Shown in pieces: positions 9,834-18,250 of a stretch of DNA of 64,000 bases. Position numbers and translations under genes: made by a program. The stretch is from Pseudobdellovibrionaceae bacterium (GTDB lineage: Bacteria; Bdellovibrionota; Bdellovibrionia; Bdellovibrionales; Bdellovibrionaceae). The notes under the pieces are model-generated. The model was not told where the DNA came from, did not search any database, and saw nothing but the letters and a program-made list of their open reading frames with translations. The DNA is taken from positions 62,001 to 126,000 of the forward strand of contig JAOASS010000004.1 of assembly GCA_030158485.1 (NCBI GenBank), read 5' to 3'. Each line of letters begins with the position of its first letter. Positions within the stretch are counted from its first letter, which is position 1.

Positions 9834-10958
9834 TTACCGAATTTCATAACGTAAAAAACGACATTCGATACTTCCGTTGTAAACAAAATGTTTACGACTC
9901 GACTTAAGCTTTAAATCTCCGATCAGGTCTTTATTGCCGGATAAAATCCAAGCATCCCAACCTTTGAACTGATTTTTTAAAGTATGACTAAAGTCTCGGT
10001 AAACATCGCGAAGATTATCTTCATCACCTAACCTCGCTCCATAAGGAGGATTCGTGATGATAAGACCCTTTTCAACAGGCGCAACAAGAGTTGTTACATT
10101 TCCTTTTTTAAATTGGATAAACTCATTTACTCCGGCACGCTTTGCGTTTTCAATCGCTTTATCAAGAACACGACGATCCATGTCGTATCCATAAAAATGA
10201 AGATCAGTTGTTTCGACTTCCGCAGATATCGCTTCGTCAACAATGTCATCCCATGCGGGTCGATTGAAATTTTTAAGATTCATAAAACCAAAACGCTTAC
10301 GCAGTGATCCCGGAGCAATTTTTAAAACCATCATCATAGCTTCAATTAGAATAGTCCCCGAACCACACATAGGATCAACAAGGGGAGTTTTCATATCCCA
10401 ACCGGAAAGCTGCAATAAACCAGCAGCTAAGTTTTCTTTAAGGGGCGCTTCTCCGGCTTCGAGTCTGTAACCACGCATAAAAAGCGAATCACCACTTGTA
10501 TCAATCGCCACCGAAAAATTATTTTTATAAACTTTCACGTAGACAGTTAGGTCTGGTCTATCATTTTCAACATTTGGGCGCTCTCCCGTTTTTTCTCTGA
10601 ACTGATCAACAATTGCATCTTTGACTTTCATTGCAATAAAACGCTGATCTTTGATCATGGAATCTTTTGTTGAAGCATCCACTTTTAATGTCTGGTGAAC
10701 ATCAATATATTTCGTAAAATCATGTTTGCGAATATTATTATAAAGCTCTTCTGGCTGATAGGCAGGAAAATTAAGAACGGGCATCAAAATCCGGCTCGCA
10801 AAACGGGAATAAAGATTTACTTTGTAGCAACCTTCCCAATTAGATTCAAAAAATACTCCATTTTGAGATCGATCATAAGGATGCAGTCCAAGACTTTTTA
10901 ATTCTGATTCAAGAGGCTCGACTAAACCTTTAGGACAACTTGCAAAGAACTGAGGCAT
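9834..10958 (-). CDS. THUMP-domain class I SAM methyltransferase (RlmL/YcbY-N type)
   Basis: 374 residues. The N-terminal ferredoxin-like/THUMP half begins FFASCPKGLVEPLESELKSL. The catalytic half has VDPMCGSGTILIEAM (SAM motif I) and ITNPPYGARLGDED (the NPPY motif of N-methyltransferases acting on a base amino group). This matches the N-terminal module of 23S rRNA m2G2445 methyltransferase RlmL, without the RlmK half of the E. coli fusion. Start ATG at 10958 is chosen for its AAGGGA site 6 nt upstream over a TTG at 10982. Confidence 0.88.
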   Translation of the reverse strand: MPQFFASCPKGLVEPLESELKSLGLHPYDRSQNGVFFESNWEGCYKVNLYSRFASRILMPVLNFPAYQPEELYNNIRKHDFTKYIDVHQTLKVDASTKDSMIKDQRFIAMKVKDAIVDQFREKTGERPNVENDRPDLTVYVKVYKNNFSVAIDTSGDSLFMRGYRLEAGEAPLKENLAAGLLQLSGWDMKTPLVDPMCGSGTILIEAMMMVLKIAPGSLRKRFGFMNLKNFNRPAWDDIVDEAISAEVETTDLHFYGYDMDRRVLDKAIENAKRAGVNEFIQFKKGNVTTLVAPVEKGLIITNPPYGARLGDEDNLRDVYRDFSHTLKNQFKGWDAWILSGNKDLIGDLKLKSSRKHFVYNGSIECRFLRYEIR

Positions 10959-11027
10959 AAATTTTCCCTTCGTTCGAGACAAGTTTTCAGCTTATGACCA
11001 AAGCCAAATGCTTTAAAGTCAGACTGA

Positions 11028-12755
11028 TCAAGTCTCGTGATATTGTGGACCGCCACCTCCCTCGGGCACAGTCCAATCGATGTTTTCGAATGGGCACTTT
11101 ATATCACAAGTTTTGCAGTGAATACAGTTCGTGTAATTTATTTGCAGGTCTTTTTTGCCAGGCTCAATCTGCGACGGAACCATCTCATAGACTTGAGCTG
11201 GACAGAACAGATTACACGGACTTTTGTATTCAGGCTCACAAACGCTTCTACAAATATCATCATTTTTTAAAATTAAATGATTGGGTGAGTTTTCATCATG
11301 TACTGTCCCCGTCAGGTAAACACTCGATAGCTTATCAAAGAAGAGAACTCCGTCTGGCTTGGGCAATTGATTTTCCGGTGCCTGTTGGCCTTCTAAGCCC
11401 CATACTTCTTGTAATTTTTTCGTTGTATCGGCATCAACATGAGACTTCATTTTATCTTGAAGCCCCCGACCACCCGTTATTTCTTGTAAAGCAATCAAAG
11501 GTAGCGACTTAAGCAATCCTAAACTCAAAGTCTGATGGAAATTTCGAACGCGATAGAGTTCTTTCTTGATATAAGAAGCATGAACTTTGTCTTCATAAAG
11601 CTTCATCTGACTTTCTGAAGTATCGGACGTCTTAAGTCCTTCAATTGCCACTTCTGCAGCCGTCATTCCTGACTTCATTGCTAAGTGAATTCCTTTGAGT
11701 TTTTGCACATCAACCATAGAGGCCGAGTCTCCGCAGACCATCCAGCTATCGCCGTAAAGCTTGGGCATTGAATACCATCCACCCGCAGGCAAAGTTTTCC
11801 CACCGTAAGCTATGACTTTTCCACCTTTGATCATGTTTGAAATAAACGGATGAGTTTTTAATTTCTGTAACTCACGATGCGGATCAAGAAGAGGATCTTT
11901 TGAATCCAAATAAGCCACTAGACCTAAAATGATTTTATCCCCGGGGATTGTATATATAAATGTTCCGCCGATACTTTTCTTTAAAGGAAACCCCACAGTG
12001 TGAATAACTTGCCCTGCTTTTACAGTGCCGGCAGGCATTTGAATTATTTCTTTTACACCCTCTTCGTAAGTTTCTGGATTTTTACCTTCTCTTAAGTTCA
12101 ACCGAGCTTGGACTTGTTTGAAGAGGGAACCACGAGTTCCCTCTGCAAAAATTGTTATTTTAGATTTTAAAATCAGACCTGGTTCAAAATTCGGTTTTGG
12201 AAACCCATTTTTATCTCGGCCTTTATCTCCGGTTCTAACACCGATTATTTTTTGACCTTCGTACAAAGCTTCAACAGCTGCAAAACCGGGGAAAATATTA
12301 ACTCCGTTGGCTTCACATTGACTCGCCAACCAGCGGTTTACTTTGCTGATCGAGACAATATAGTTCCCTTTGTTATGAAAAGGTGGCGGCGTGATCGGCA
12401 TCTTAAAACTTGATTTATCAGTTAAGTAGTAAACTGCGTCTTCCGACACTTCTGAATCAATGGGACATCCTTTTTCTTTAAAATCAGGAACTAACTCAGC
12501 TAGAGCTTTGGGGTTTAAAACAGCACCCGATAAGGAATGTGAGCCAACTTCAGAACCTTTTTCTAAAACAACAATCATCGGATCTTGAATAGATGTGCCA
12601 GAAGTTTTTCCGGAAGTAATATCTTCGTTATGCTTTTTTATTTGATTCGATAAATGAAGCGCACAAGAAAGACCCGCCGAGCCTCCGCCTACAATTAAAA
12701 CATCAACGTCCATTATTTCTCGCGTAACACCTTCTGGAAGTGAATCATTTATCAT
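11028..12755 (-). CDS. Electron transfer flavoprotein-ubiquinone oxidoreductase
   Basis: 575 residues, normal for bacterial ETF-QO. It moves electrons from reduced ETF (fatty-acid and amino-acid oxidation) to the quinone pool at the membrane. The FAD Rossmann motif is VLIVGGGSAGLSCALHL (about 19-35). The quinone/membrane region includes GGKTLPAGGWYSMPKLYGDS and VCGDSASMVDVQKLKGIHLA. The C-terminal 4Fe-4S ligands are in CNLFCPAQVYEM and NCIHCKTCDIKCPFENIDW. ATG at 12755 has GAAGGA upstream. ETF subunits are not in the window. Confidence 0.95.
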   Translation of the reverse strand: MINDSLPEGVTREIMDVDVLIVGGGSAGLSCALHLSNQIKKHNEDITSGKTSGTSIQDPMIVVLEKGSEVGSHSLSGAVLNPKALAELVPDFKEKGCPIDSEVSEDAVYYLTDKSSFKMPITPPPFHNKGNYIVSISKVNRWLASQCEANGVNIFPGFAAVEALYEGQKIIGVRTGDKGRDKNGFPKPNFEPGLILKSKITIFAEGTRGSLFKQVQARLNLREGKNPETYEEGVKEIIQMPAGTVKAGQVIHTVGFPLKKSIGGTFIYTIPGDKIILGLVAYLDSKDPLLDPHRELQKLKTHPFISNMIKGGKVIAYGGKTLPAGGWYSMPKLYGDSWMVCGDSASMVDVQKLKGIHLAMKSGMTAAEVAIEGLKTSDTSESQMKLYEDKVHASYIKKELYRVRNFHQTLSLGLLKSLPLIALQEITGGRGLQDKMKSHVDADTTKKLQEVWGLEGQQAPENQLPKPDGVLFFDKLSSVYLTGTVHDENSPNHLILKNDDICRSVCEPEYKSPCNLFCPAQVYEMVPSQIEPGKKDLQINYTNCIHCKTCDIKCPFENIDWTVPEGGGGPQYHET

Positions 12756-12773
12756 AAAATATATCCTTCAAAA

Positions 12774-13049
12774 TTAATCATGATCTTGTCCATCTGGATC
12801 ATTTTCTTTTTTATCAATAACCGGAGAAATTTTTCTCTGGGGTTTTGGCAACTGCGCCTGAACACGAAGTTCGCCCTCTTCCGAGCCACCTTTATAACGA
12901 TGAGCTTTCGCTTTTTCAATAAGCTCGCGATTTTGAATAAGTTGGGCGGGATTTCTTTCAATTTCAGAATTCAAATTTTCAGCTGAAGCGAATTTGAAAT
13001 TCAAGAAAAAGGAAAGCAAAACAAAAAATAAAAAGAATTGTGTTTTCAT
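12774..13049 (-). CDS. Small secreted protein of unknown function
   Basis: 91 residues. A clear Sec signal peptide (MKTQFFLFFVLLSFFLNFKF, cleavage after ASA at about residue 23) precedes a short, charged and probably disordered mature part rich in E, K, Q and P, ending DPDGQDHD. No recognised domain. It lies between ETF-QO and the nitrilase-family gene on the same strand, with short gaps, and may share their transcript. Confidence 0.6.
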   Translation of the reverse strand: MKTQFFLFFVLLSFFLNFKFASAENLNSEIERNPAQLIQNRELIEKAKAHRYKGGSEEGELRVQAQLPKPQRKISPVIDKKENDPDGQDHD

Positions 13050-13084
13050 AAGCCTATTCCAAACTAAGTCAGAACAAATGTCAC

Positions 13085-13909
13085 TTAAGAAGGTCCAAAT
13101 GGACCACGCCGATGATTTTTCATTGGTATTTGCGTCCGTACAGCTTGAATACGACTTTTTTGCAGATCAACGATTTGAAGGGCCGGAGAATCGATAAGTT
13201 CAACAATAATTGTACCCCAAGGATCGATTACAACACTATGTCCATAAGTTTCACGCTGCCCCCGAGAACTCTTGTGAAGGCCCGCCTGAGCACTTGCAAT
13301 GACATAACATTGACTTTCAATAGCTCGAGCTCTCATCAAAATATCCCAGTGAGCTTGCCCTGTTTTAACTAAAAAAGCAGATGGGATCAAAATAGCGTCA
13401 ACATGCTGTCTGGCATAATAATGGTATAAATCTGAAAACCGAAGGTCATAACAAATTGACTGACCTAATTTCCATTCATTTAAATTCAAAATTTTGGGGC
13501 CTTCGCCTCTTGAAAAAATATCAGATTCTCGAATGGGTTTCTGATTTTCAAGCTGAATATCGAAAAGGTGAATTTTACGATAAGAAACACTCACTTCACC
13601 ATGGGAATTAATCCAAACAGTTCCATTGAATAAAGAATCTTTTTCACGGATAGGAACTGACCCTAAGTGAAGTGCCGTTTTATTTTTAACAGACCATTCG
13701 CTTAGCTTTAAAAAAGCAAAATGATTGAGCTCTATTCCTTCTATTTTTTCGCCTTCTTTTAATCGCATGAAAAGGCAGTTTTCAGGAAAAAAAACAGCTG
13801 ATACTTCTTCAGGGGAAAGTTTTTTTAAAAGTAAAAAAATAGTTTTAAGATTTTCTTCTAAATCATCCACTGATGTCATTTGCGTCAGGGCAATTTTAAG
13901 ATGATCCAT
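13085..13909 (-). CDS. Carbon-nitrogen hydrolase (nitrilase superfamily, Nit1-like amidase)
   Basis: 274 residues with the Glu-Lys-Cys triad of the superfamily: E43 in FFPENC, Lys in SYRKIHLFD (about 111), Cys in GQSICYDLRFSDLY (about 150). The last motif, together with HWDILMRARAIESQCYVIA and TYGHSVVIDPWG, is typical of the Nit1/deaminated-glutathione amidase branch (branch 10), which removes side products of transaminases. The exact substrate is inferred from motif similarity. Cytoplasmic, no signal peptide. It sits 5 nt downstream of the small secreted protein gene at 13915 on the same strand. Confidence 0.88.
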   Translation of the reverse strand: MDHLKIALTQMTSVDDLEENLKTIFLLLKKLSPEEVSAVFFPENCLFMRLKEGEKIEGIELNHFAFLKLSEWSVKNKTALHLGSVPIREKDSLFNGTVWINSHGEVSVSYRKIHLFDIQLENQKPIRESDIFSRGEGPKILNLNEWKLGQSICYDLRFSDLYHYYARQHVDAILIPSAFLVKTGQAHWDILMRARAIESQCYVIASAQAGLHKSSRGQRETYGHSVVIDPWGTIIVELIDSPALQIVDLQKSRIQAVRTQIPMKNHRRGPFGPS

Positions 13910-13914
13910 AAGTT

Positions 13915-14256
13915 TTACATTTCAATGAGGTTAGAAACTCGAGATTCCTGAACGTCACGACACTTCCAGTCTGCAGACTCTAAAGTGACACGAACTTTAC
14001 GGATGATTTCCAGACAAGAAGCTTCACTTGAAGTTTGCCCAATACTTTGATCTTTACCAAATTTAGTATAAATAGCGTTACATTTTCCGATTGAGTCTTT
14101 TTCCACGCGAAGGGTCCGAACTTCTTTTTTATTTCGGCAAAAAATAGATGAGCCTGCCTTTTGACCCGTCTGAGAATAAGACTGAGCGTAGAAACTTAAT
14201 CCCAAGAACAAAATCAATAAAAGTGATTTGTATTTCATTTTCATTTTATTAGGCAC
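13915..14256 (-). CDS. Small secreted cysteine-containing protein
   Basis: Up to 113 residues. The hydrophobic signal peptide (SLLLILFLGLSFYAQSYS) is followed by about 85 residues with four cysteines that could form two disulfides (FCRN, GKCNA, SCLEI, WKCRD). GTG at 14256 has AGGAAG upstream; ATG at 14244 or 14238 would give an equally good signal peptide. No family recognised. Confidence 0.6.
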   Translation of the reverse strand: MPNKMKMKYKSLLLILFLGLSFYAQSYSQTGQKAGSSIFCRNKKEVRTLRVEKDSIGKCNAIYTKFGKDQSIGQTSSEASCLEIIRKVRVTLESADWKCRDVQESRVSNLIEM

Positions 14257-14307
14257 TCGCCACTTCCTGCCAACTGTTCAACTCAAGTTTAGCCATTGAT
14301 GCAAGCA

Positions 14308-14338
14308 AAAACACCCAAACTTGGCATTTGGGTGTTTT
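14308..14338 (-). terminator. Intrinsic terminator downstream of the L24/L28 genes
   Basis: Perfect 12-bp stem: 14308-14319 paired with 14327-14338, 7-nt loop. On the minus strand it ends GGGTGTTTTT, a T tract. It lies about 100 nt past the rplX stop and ends the rpmB-rplX transcript. Confidence 0.8.
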
Positions 14339-14438
14339 AAATATGACTCATTGAGTTTAATCTTATGATGCTCTGGCTGTATGTTCTAGTGCTAACCGCT
14401 TCAGAGCTTGAATTTAAGCTTAATTTGCGACTTTAGAA

Positions 14439-14702
14439 TTAGGCAGATTTTGCTTTACTAGTCTTTTTGCCAGCTACTTTTTTATCAGGAGCTTTTTCAA
14501 TCAATTTCACATTTGAATAATGGATAAATCCTTCTTTTTTAAGAAGACCTTCTTTTTTATCAAAGTGAGTTTGAATCTTAACGCCTTGAACTTTAACAAG
14601 TAATTTTCCAGGGTTAATCTCGAGGACAGAACCTTTTTTGCCCTTGTCGTTACCAGTGATAACTTGAACTGTAGCGCCTTTTTTAATTTTTAATTTAGTC
14701 AT
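14439..14702 (-). CDS. rplX: Ribosomal protein L24 (uL24)
   Basis: 87 residues starting at ATG 14702 (AGAGG upstream). The N-terminal KOW motif region reads KKGATVQVITGNDKGKKGSV, the typical L24 signature. GFIHYSNVKLIEK is the conserved strand after it, and a short Lys/Ala-rich tail follows. L24 helps initiate 50S assembly and is normally in the spc operon between L14 and L5; here it is 11 nt after rpmB instead. It could be the only copy or an extra paralog; the window cannot tell. Confidence 0.85.
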   Translation of the reverse strand: MTKLKIKKGATVQVITGNDKGKKGSVLEINPGKLLVKVQGVKIQTHFDKKEGLLKKEGFIHYSNVKLIEKAPDKKVAGKKTSKAKSA

Positions 14703-14712
14703 CTGAAAACCT

Positions 14713-15012
14713 CTATTGTTTCTTTGCTGGTTTCGCAGAAATCTTGCGAATAATGCGGTTTTTGACGTCAAGCGCTCGAGCTGAAAGCTTGGAATCATCT
14801 TGGTTGATAATAAAATGATCAAAACCACCCATGTGTTCCATGTCTTTGATTGCTTTAGTTGCAACTTGAAGACGAATAAATTGGTCTAAATACTTGCTAA
14901 ACAAGCGTTTTGATTGAACATTTGGATTCGATTTCGCCTTGGTTTTACGATTTGAGTGACTTACCAAGTTCTTGACCATAGGTCTTTTTCCACTAATTTC
15001 ACAACGGCTCAT
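14713..15012 (-). CDS. rpmB: Ribosomal protein L28 (bL28)
   Basis: 99 residues, longer than E. coli L28 (78). The N-terminal signature MSRCEISGKRPMVKNLVSHS and the middle part NVQSKRLF...FIRLQVATKAIK are diagnostic. A single Cys (C4) is present, so it is the form without a zinc site. First gene of an rpmB-rplX pair, divergent from rpsR with a 98-bp gap. Confidence 0.9.
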   Translation of the reverse strand: MSRCEISGKRPMVKNLVSHSNRKTKAKSNPNVQSKRLFSKYLDQFIRLQVATKAIKDMEHMGGFDHFIINQDDSKLSARALDVKNRIIRKISAKPAKKQ

Positions 15013-15110
15013 ATATATTCTCCCGAAGAACGTGATTTATAGCCAAAAAAGACACTTGATGGCAAACCCTTTTTTTAGTACACAGATGTTTCGCTGAAAA
15101 CGGGGTAAAT

Positions 15111-15380
15111 ATGAAAAAATCAAGCAAATCAAAATACAGACAAGAGTTTTCTGGTGATCATAAATTTGATTACAAGGACCCCATGTCTCTTATGCGCTTT
15201 ATTGGTGATGGCGGTAAAATCGTTCCTGCTCGCATCTCAAAGCTCAGTATTTCTCAACAGAAAAAAGTTGCTGGTGCAGTTAAAAAGGCTCGTTCTTTAG
15301 GTCTTTTACCTTCTGGTATGGAACACTTTGATAACGTGTACCGTCTGGAAGCAATCAGCCCAGCTCCTTTCGAAGCTTAG
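15111..15380 (+). CDS. rpsR: Ribosomal protein S18 (bS18)
   Basis: 89 residues; GGKIVPARISKLSISQQKKV and KKARSLGLLPSG match the S18 core (rRNA-binding helices). The N-terminal Cys residues of zinc-binding S18 are absent: the protein has no Cys at all. S18 normally sits in rpsF-rpsR-rplI; here it stands alone, facing away from rpmB, with its own terminator. There is an unusual ~15-residue C-terminal extension after LLPSG. It may be a paralog or the sole copy. Confidence 0.88.
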   Translation: MKKSSKSKYRQEFSGDHKFDYKDPMSLMRFIGDGGKIVPARISKLSISQQKKVAGAVKKARSLGLLPSGMEHFDNVYRLEAISPAPFEA

Positions 15381-15409
15381 AACTTAGAATAGATATCTTT
15401 ATAAAAGAC

Positions 15410-15437
15410 GCGCAGTTTTTTTTCTGCGCTCGTTTTT
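15410..15437 (+). terminator. Intrinsic terminator of rpsR
   Basis: GCGCAG (15410-15415) pairs with CTGCGC (15424-15429) across an all-T loop, followed by TCGTTTTT. About 30 nt after the rpsR stop. Confidence 0.65.
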
Positions 15438-15468
15438 ACTAGATATTTTGCAGTTGAGATAAAAAACT

Positions 15469-15502
15469 AAAAGCTCTGACGCCATCAGGGCTTTTTTAGT
15501 TT
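15469..15502. terminator. Bidirectional hairpin between rpsR and a convergent gene
   Basis: Eleven-bp stem (one G-T pair): 15469-15479 with 15485-15495, loop CGCCA, T-rich on both flanks. Likely ends the membrane protein gene at 15510 (minus) and backs up the rpsR terminator. Confidence 0.7.
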
Positions 15503-15509
15503 GTAAAAT

Positions 15510-15905
15510 TTAAGCTTGAGAAGTTTTTCTACTTTTGAGCCAGCTCCAAACAGTCACTGCCATTAAAAATAAATAACTGAAACTTGAAGCCTGATGCCAA
15601 AGCTGCGCAGGAATAGGCCCAACGCTGACTTCGCTAAATGATGTGTGTGAATATTTTATCCTCAAGACAAAAAGAGGCAGCGCAAATAAAAACCAAAACT
15701 GAAGTACGGCTCCCCACCAGGGGCGATTCGCGAATTTAAATAAGATCCATTCACGACTCATCATTGATATTGGCATGAGAACAAACATGGCCGAAGCCCA
15801 AAAAGAAGCTTGCAAAGTGTTGGGGTTCATCTTGAAAAGATATGTCACACCAAAAATTAAAAGTACCTGAACTAAAAAGTCATAAAGATATTTTTTACGT
15901 CTCAT
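15510..15905 (-). CDS. Small integral membrane protein, unknown
   Basis: 131 residues with four likely membrane helices (about 8-24, 33-50, 64-83 and 106-124) and short loops; no signal peptide or known motif. ATG at 15905 follows a start region without a strong Shine-Dalgarno. Function not recognisable. Confidence 0.6.
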   Translation of the reverse strand: MRRKKYLYDFLVQVLLIFGVTYLFKMNPNTLQASFWASAMFVLMPISMMSREWILFKFANRPWWGAVLQFWFLFALPLFVLRIKYSHTSFSEVSVGPIPAQLWHQASSFSYLFLMAVTVWSWLKSRKTSQA

Positions 15906-16031
15906 TTCTAAGAATTAAAACACACTCAGCCTAAGGTTCAAGGCTAAAACCTCGCTTATTCAGTTTATATGACATGTCGCGGTTGGCCCCTTCTCTGCAT
16001 TTTCAATTCGTAAAAATTCGAAGGGGAATTT

Positions 16032-16220
16032 ATGAATACAACTTTATTAAAAACACTTTACAAACAACTTTGTAACTTTGGATTAGACTCAAAAGAATGG
16101 GTTATTCGTCCTGTTTCAAAAAATAATTACCTTATCTGTCATCATGCTGACCCTAGCTTCCAACTAAGAGGACAAATTGATCGTCAAACTTGGACTCAAA
16201 TTTGGCTTGAATCGATCTAA
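16032..16220 (+). CDS. Small soluble protein, unknown
   Basis: 62 residues with an excellent ribosome binding site (GAAGGGGAATTTATG). Trp-rich C-terminus (WTQIWLESI), no membrane segment, no recognised domain. Overlaps the convergent gene at 16217 by 4 bp. The strong site supports real translation. Confidence 0.55.
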   Translation: MNTTLLKTLYKQLCNFGLDSKEWVIRPVSKNNYLICHHADPSFQLRGQIDRQTWTQIWLESI

Positions 16221-16891
16221 AGATAATTTTCACAACGAATAGAAAAAAGACTTCTATTCCAAATATCCAGCTCGCTCATCAGTTTTGTTGCAGAGCGAGC
16301 TGTTTTTAAAATCTCTTTTGGATCCTTGGGCAAATCCACTTCTTCTCCTGGAAACTTTTCAAAAACTTTTTTTCTTAAAGAGTGCCAACTCTCTTCACTT
16401 GATCCCGCAATAACTGCCGATTTTAAGTAACAAAATAACGCAAGTTCAGAATCTTGCAGTGGACCGAAACGACCGAAAGCACCAGCCACAGGTGGCTTAT
16501 CTCCCCAAGCGAGCAAAGCCATATTGGTCACGCCCTCTTGGAGAGATTCTTTCACATCACGAATTAAGAAAATTTCAGGACGACATTCCGAAGTTCCCGC
16601 CATCACAAAGCGAGCAAGGCTTCTCAAAATTTGAAAATAATCGTAGCAAGCTCCCGGAGTGCTACCTTGATAACAATTCTCCAAAGCTTTATTGATCTTG
16701 GCCGGCATCGTTTGTTTCTTGATTTTAAAAGGCTGCGTTAAACCAACCAAATTTTCCTTCACTTGGGAAGTTTGAGTATCACAAATGGTATGAGGCGGAG
16801 AAAACAACATTATCAGAGCCACACCGATAACAATTGCCCCAATAACAAGCACCGGCCGGGGTAAGTTTTGAAGAAACTGTTCAGCATCCAT
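16217..16891 (-). CDS. Membrane-anchored periplasmic protein, unknown
   Basis: 224 residues: a short cytoplasmic N-terminus, one membrane helix (about 13-30, PVLVIGAIVIGVALIMLF) and a ~190-residue periplasmic domain with several cysteines (ICDTQ, NCYQG, ACYDY, ECRPE, FCYLK, RCENY). The spacing could allow disulfides. No family recognised. The ~120-bp gap upstream separates it from the tRNA-Pro gene. Confidence 0.6.
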   Translation of the reverse strand: MDAEQFLQNLPRPVLVIGAIVIGVALIMLFSPPHTICDTQTSQVKENLVGLTQPFKIKKQTMPAKINKALENCYQGSTPGACYDYFQILRSLARFVMAGTSECRPEIFLIRDVKESLQEGVTNMALLAWGDKPPVAGAFGRFGPLQDSELALFCYLKSAVIAGSSEESWHSLRKKVFEKFPGEEVDLPKDPKEILKTARSATKLMSELDIWNRSLFSIRCENYL

Positions 16892-17015
16892 CGTCAGAAT
16901 ATTCTAAAAGGACTTTCAAAAACCCACAATCAGACTTGCGTAATTTTATAGTATTGTGCAATATAGGTCCAGTTTTTAGGCTGATGAGTTCTCAGTCCTT
17001 ATTTACTTCTCGTGT

Positions 17016-17092
<77 letters not shown>

Positions 17093-17250
17093 ATTTATTA
17101 TTCAAATAGTTCGCAAAACCCAAAAAAAACAAGAGTTCTAAGTATTTAAAATCATTACGAGTCGAGATCGCCCATTTTTAGAATGGCCTTCTGCGCCCGT
17201 AGAAATCCTTGTGGTTCCCTTCCTTTTCCCTTCCACCGCTGCCTCCACTT

Positions 17251-17301
17251 AGCGAACGTTCGCTCAAGTTCAAAAAATTTAAAATCTGGCGATTGTTCGC
17301 C
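17251..17301. promoter_or_regulatory. Paired palindromic operators upstream of the XRE gene
   Basis: Perfect 14-bp palindrome AGCGAACGTTCGCT (17251-17264) and related dyad GGCGATTGTTCGCC (17288-17301), with centres 37 bp apart. Both fit RGCGAnnnnTCGCY. They lie 45-95 bp before the double-HTH regulator at 17346, the expected place for autoregulatory binding. Inference from position and symmetry. Confidence 0.55.
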
Positions 17302-17345
17302 ATCGTTCATTTTTTATCAAAATTCCCTAGAGAAAAGAGGTCTTT

Positions 17346-17924
17346 ATGAATCACTATGGAGTCATTTTAAAAAAGCTCAGAGAATTGAATCAACTCACTG
17401 TCAAACAAGCCGCTCAAAAAATTGGGCGAAGCTCAGGATGGATCAGTCAGGTTGAAAACAACAGAGGGGCTGCACGTCTTAGAGCCGATGTGTTTGAAAA
17501 GATCGTGGTCGCCTATGATGGCGAAAGCTACAGAAAACAATTCGGCGCTTGGATCTCTCGATCCAAAATTCAGGAGCAAGCGCCACTGGAAATCTCATTT
17601 GATGGGTCTATCTTAAAGTATTTAAGGACCAAGGCAGGCTTAACTGTGCAACAAGGGGCAAAGAAAGCAGGCCTTTCCAAAGGACATCTGTCTGACCTTG
17701 AAAATGGCGTTAAGCGCCTATCTGGAGAACTGCGCGATAAACTGATGCGTATTTATGGCTATAGCCCCGCTAGTTTTCGCAATTTCACAGATGCCGACAA
17801 GCGAGCTAAAAATATTCCGACTCGGTACAAGCTCAATCTGCTGCTTGGAAAACTGAGTGAATCTGAAATTGAAAAAGTTTTTGCCTTCGCGTTTGAGCGC
17901 GGCGGCACCCAATTGCGTAAATAA
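17346..17924 (+). CDS. Transcription regulator with two XRE-type HTH domains
   Basis: 192 residues. Two Cro/C1-type helix-turn-helix domains are in tandem: residues about 5-60 (LKKLRELNQLTVKQAAQKIG then GWISQVENNRG) and about 80-140 (LKYLRTKAGLTVQQGAKKAG then GHLSDLENGVKRLS). A short C-terminal helix region follows. Tandem XRE domains let one chain bind paired sites, and two matching dyads lie just upstream. The Shine-Dalgarno is GAAAAGAGG. The next small gene follows within 26 nt and is likely co-transcribed. First gene after tRNA-Pro; part of the accessory island. Confidence 0.85.
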   Translation: MNHYGVILKKLRELNQLTVKQAAQKIGRSSGWISQVENNRGAARLRADVFEKIVVAYDGESYRKQFGAWISRSKIQEQAPLEISFDGSILKYLRTKAGLTVQQGAKKAGLSKGHLSDLENGVKRLSGELRDKLMRIYGYSPASFRNFTDADKRAKNIPTRYKLNLLLGKLSESEIEKVFAFAFERGGTQLRK

Positions 17925-17949
17925 CAAGTTTTAAGAAGGAGTTAGGAAA

Positions 17950-18099
17950 ATGAAAGAAATTATTGGTGCGGTTATTTTAGTTGTCGGTTTGTACGGCGGG
18001 ACAAAAGCCATCAAAGAAATTCACAATACTATTAGAAGAGCTGCCCTAGAGAAGGCGGCAAAGGGCTTACCGCCTTTACCGAGATTTAGAAGAAATTGA
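17950..18099 (+). CDS. 49-residue single-pass membrane peptide
   Basis: ATG at 17950 has a strong site (AGAAGGAGTTAGGAAA). It begins MKEIIGAVILVVGLYGGTKA, a single membrane helix, followed by a basic, proline-containing tail ending LPRFRRN. It is 26 nt after the XRE gene on the same strand, so probably one operon. A toxin-like or holin-like role is possible from its shape but not shown. Confidence 0.6.
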   Translation: MKEIIGAVILVVGLYGGTKAIKEIHNTIRRAALEKAAKGLPPLPRFRRN

Positions 18100-18250
18100 G
18101 TGATTCCAGGGTCTAAAGATTGCACACGTTCTAAAAGCATGAATCAAAAAAATTGGATACTTTTAAATGTTCAAATTAGAATATGATTTTACAAAAGAAT
18201 ATGCGTGTTTCGATTTAGTCTGACGGTCGTTAAAATTAGGAAACCAGGTG

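Noticed and set aside
10994-11512. 172-codon plus-strand frame antisense to the ETF-QO gene
   Set aside because: ETF-QO is certain on the other strand, with its Fe-S cysteines encoded here; the antisense frame has no ribosome site and no domain.
15013-15110. Possible Zur operator between rpmB and rpsR
   Set aside because: No palindrome like the known Zur consensus is visible; only the gene grouping suggested it.
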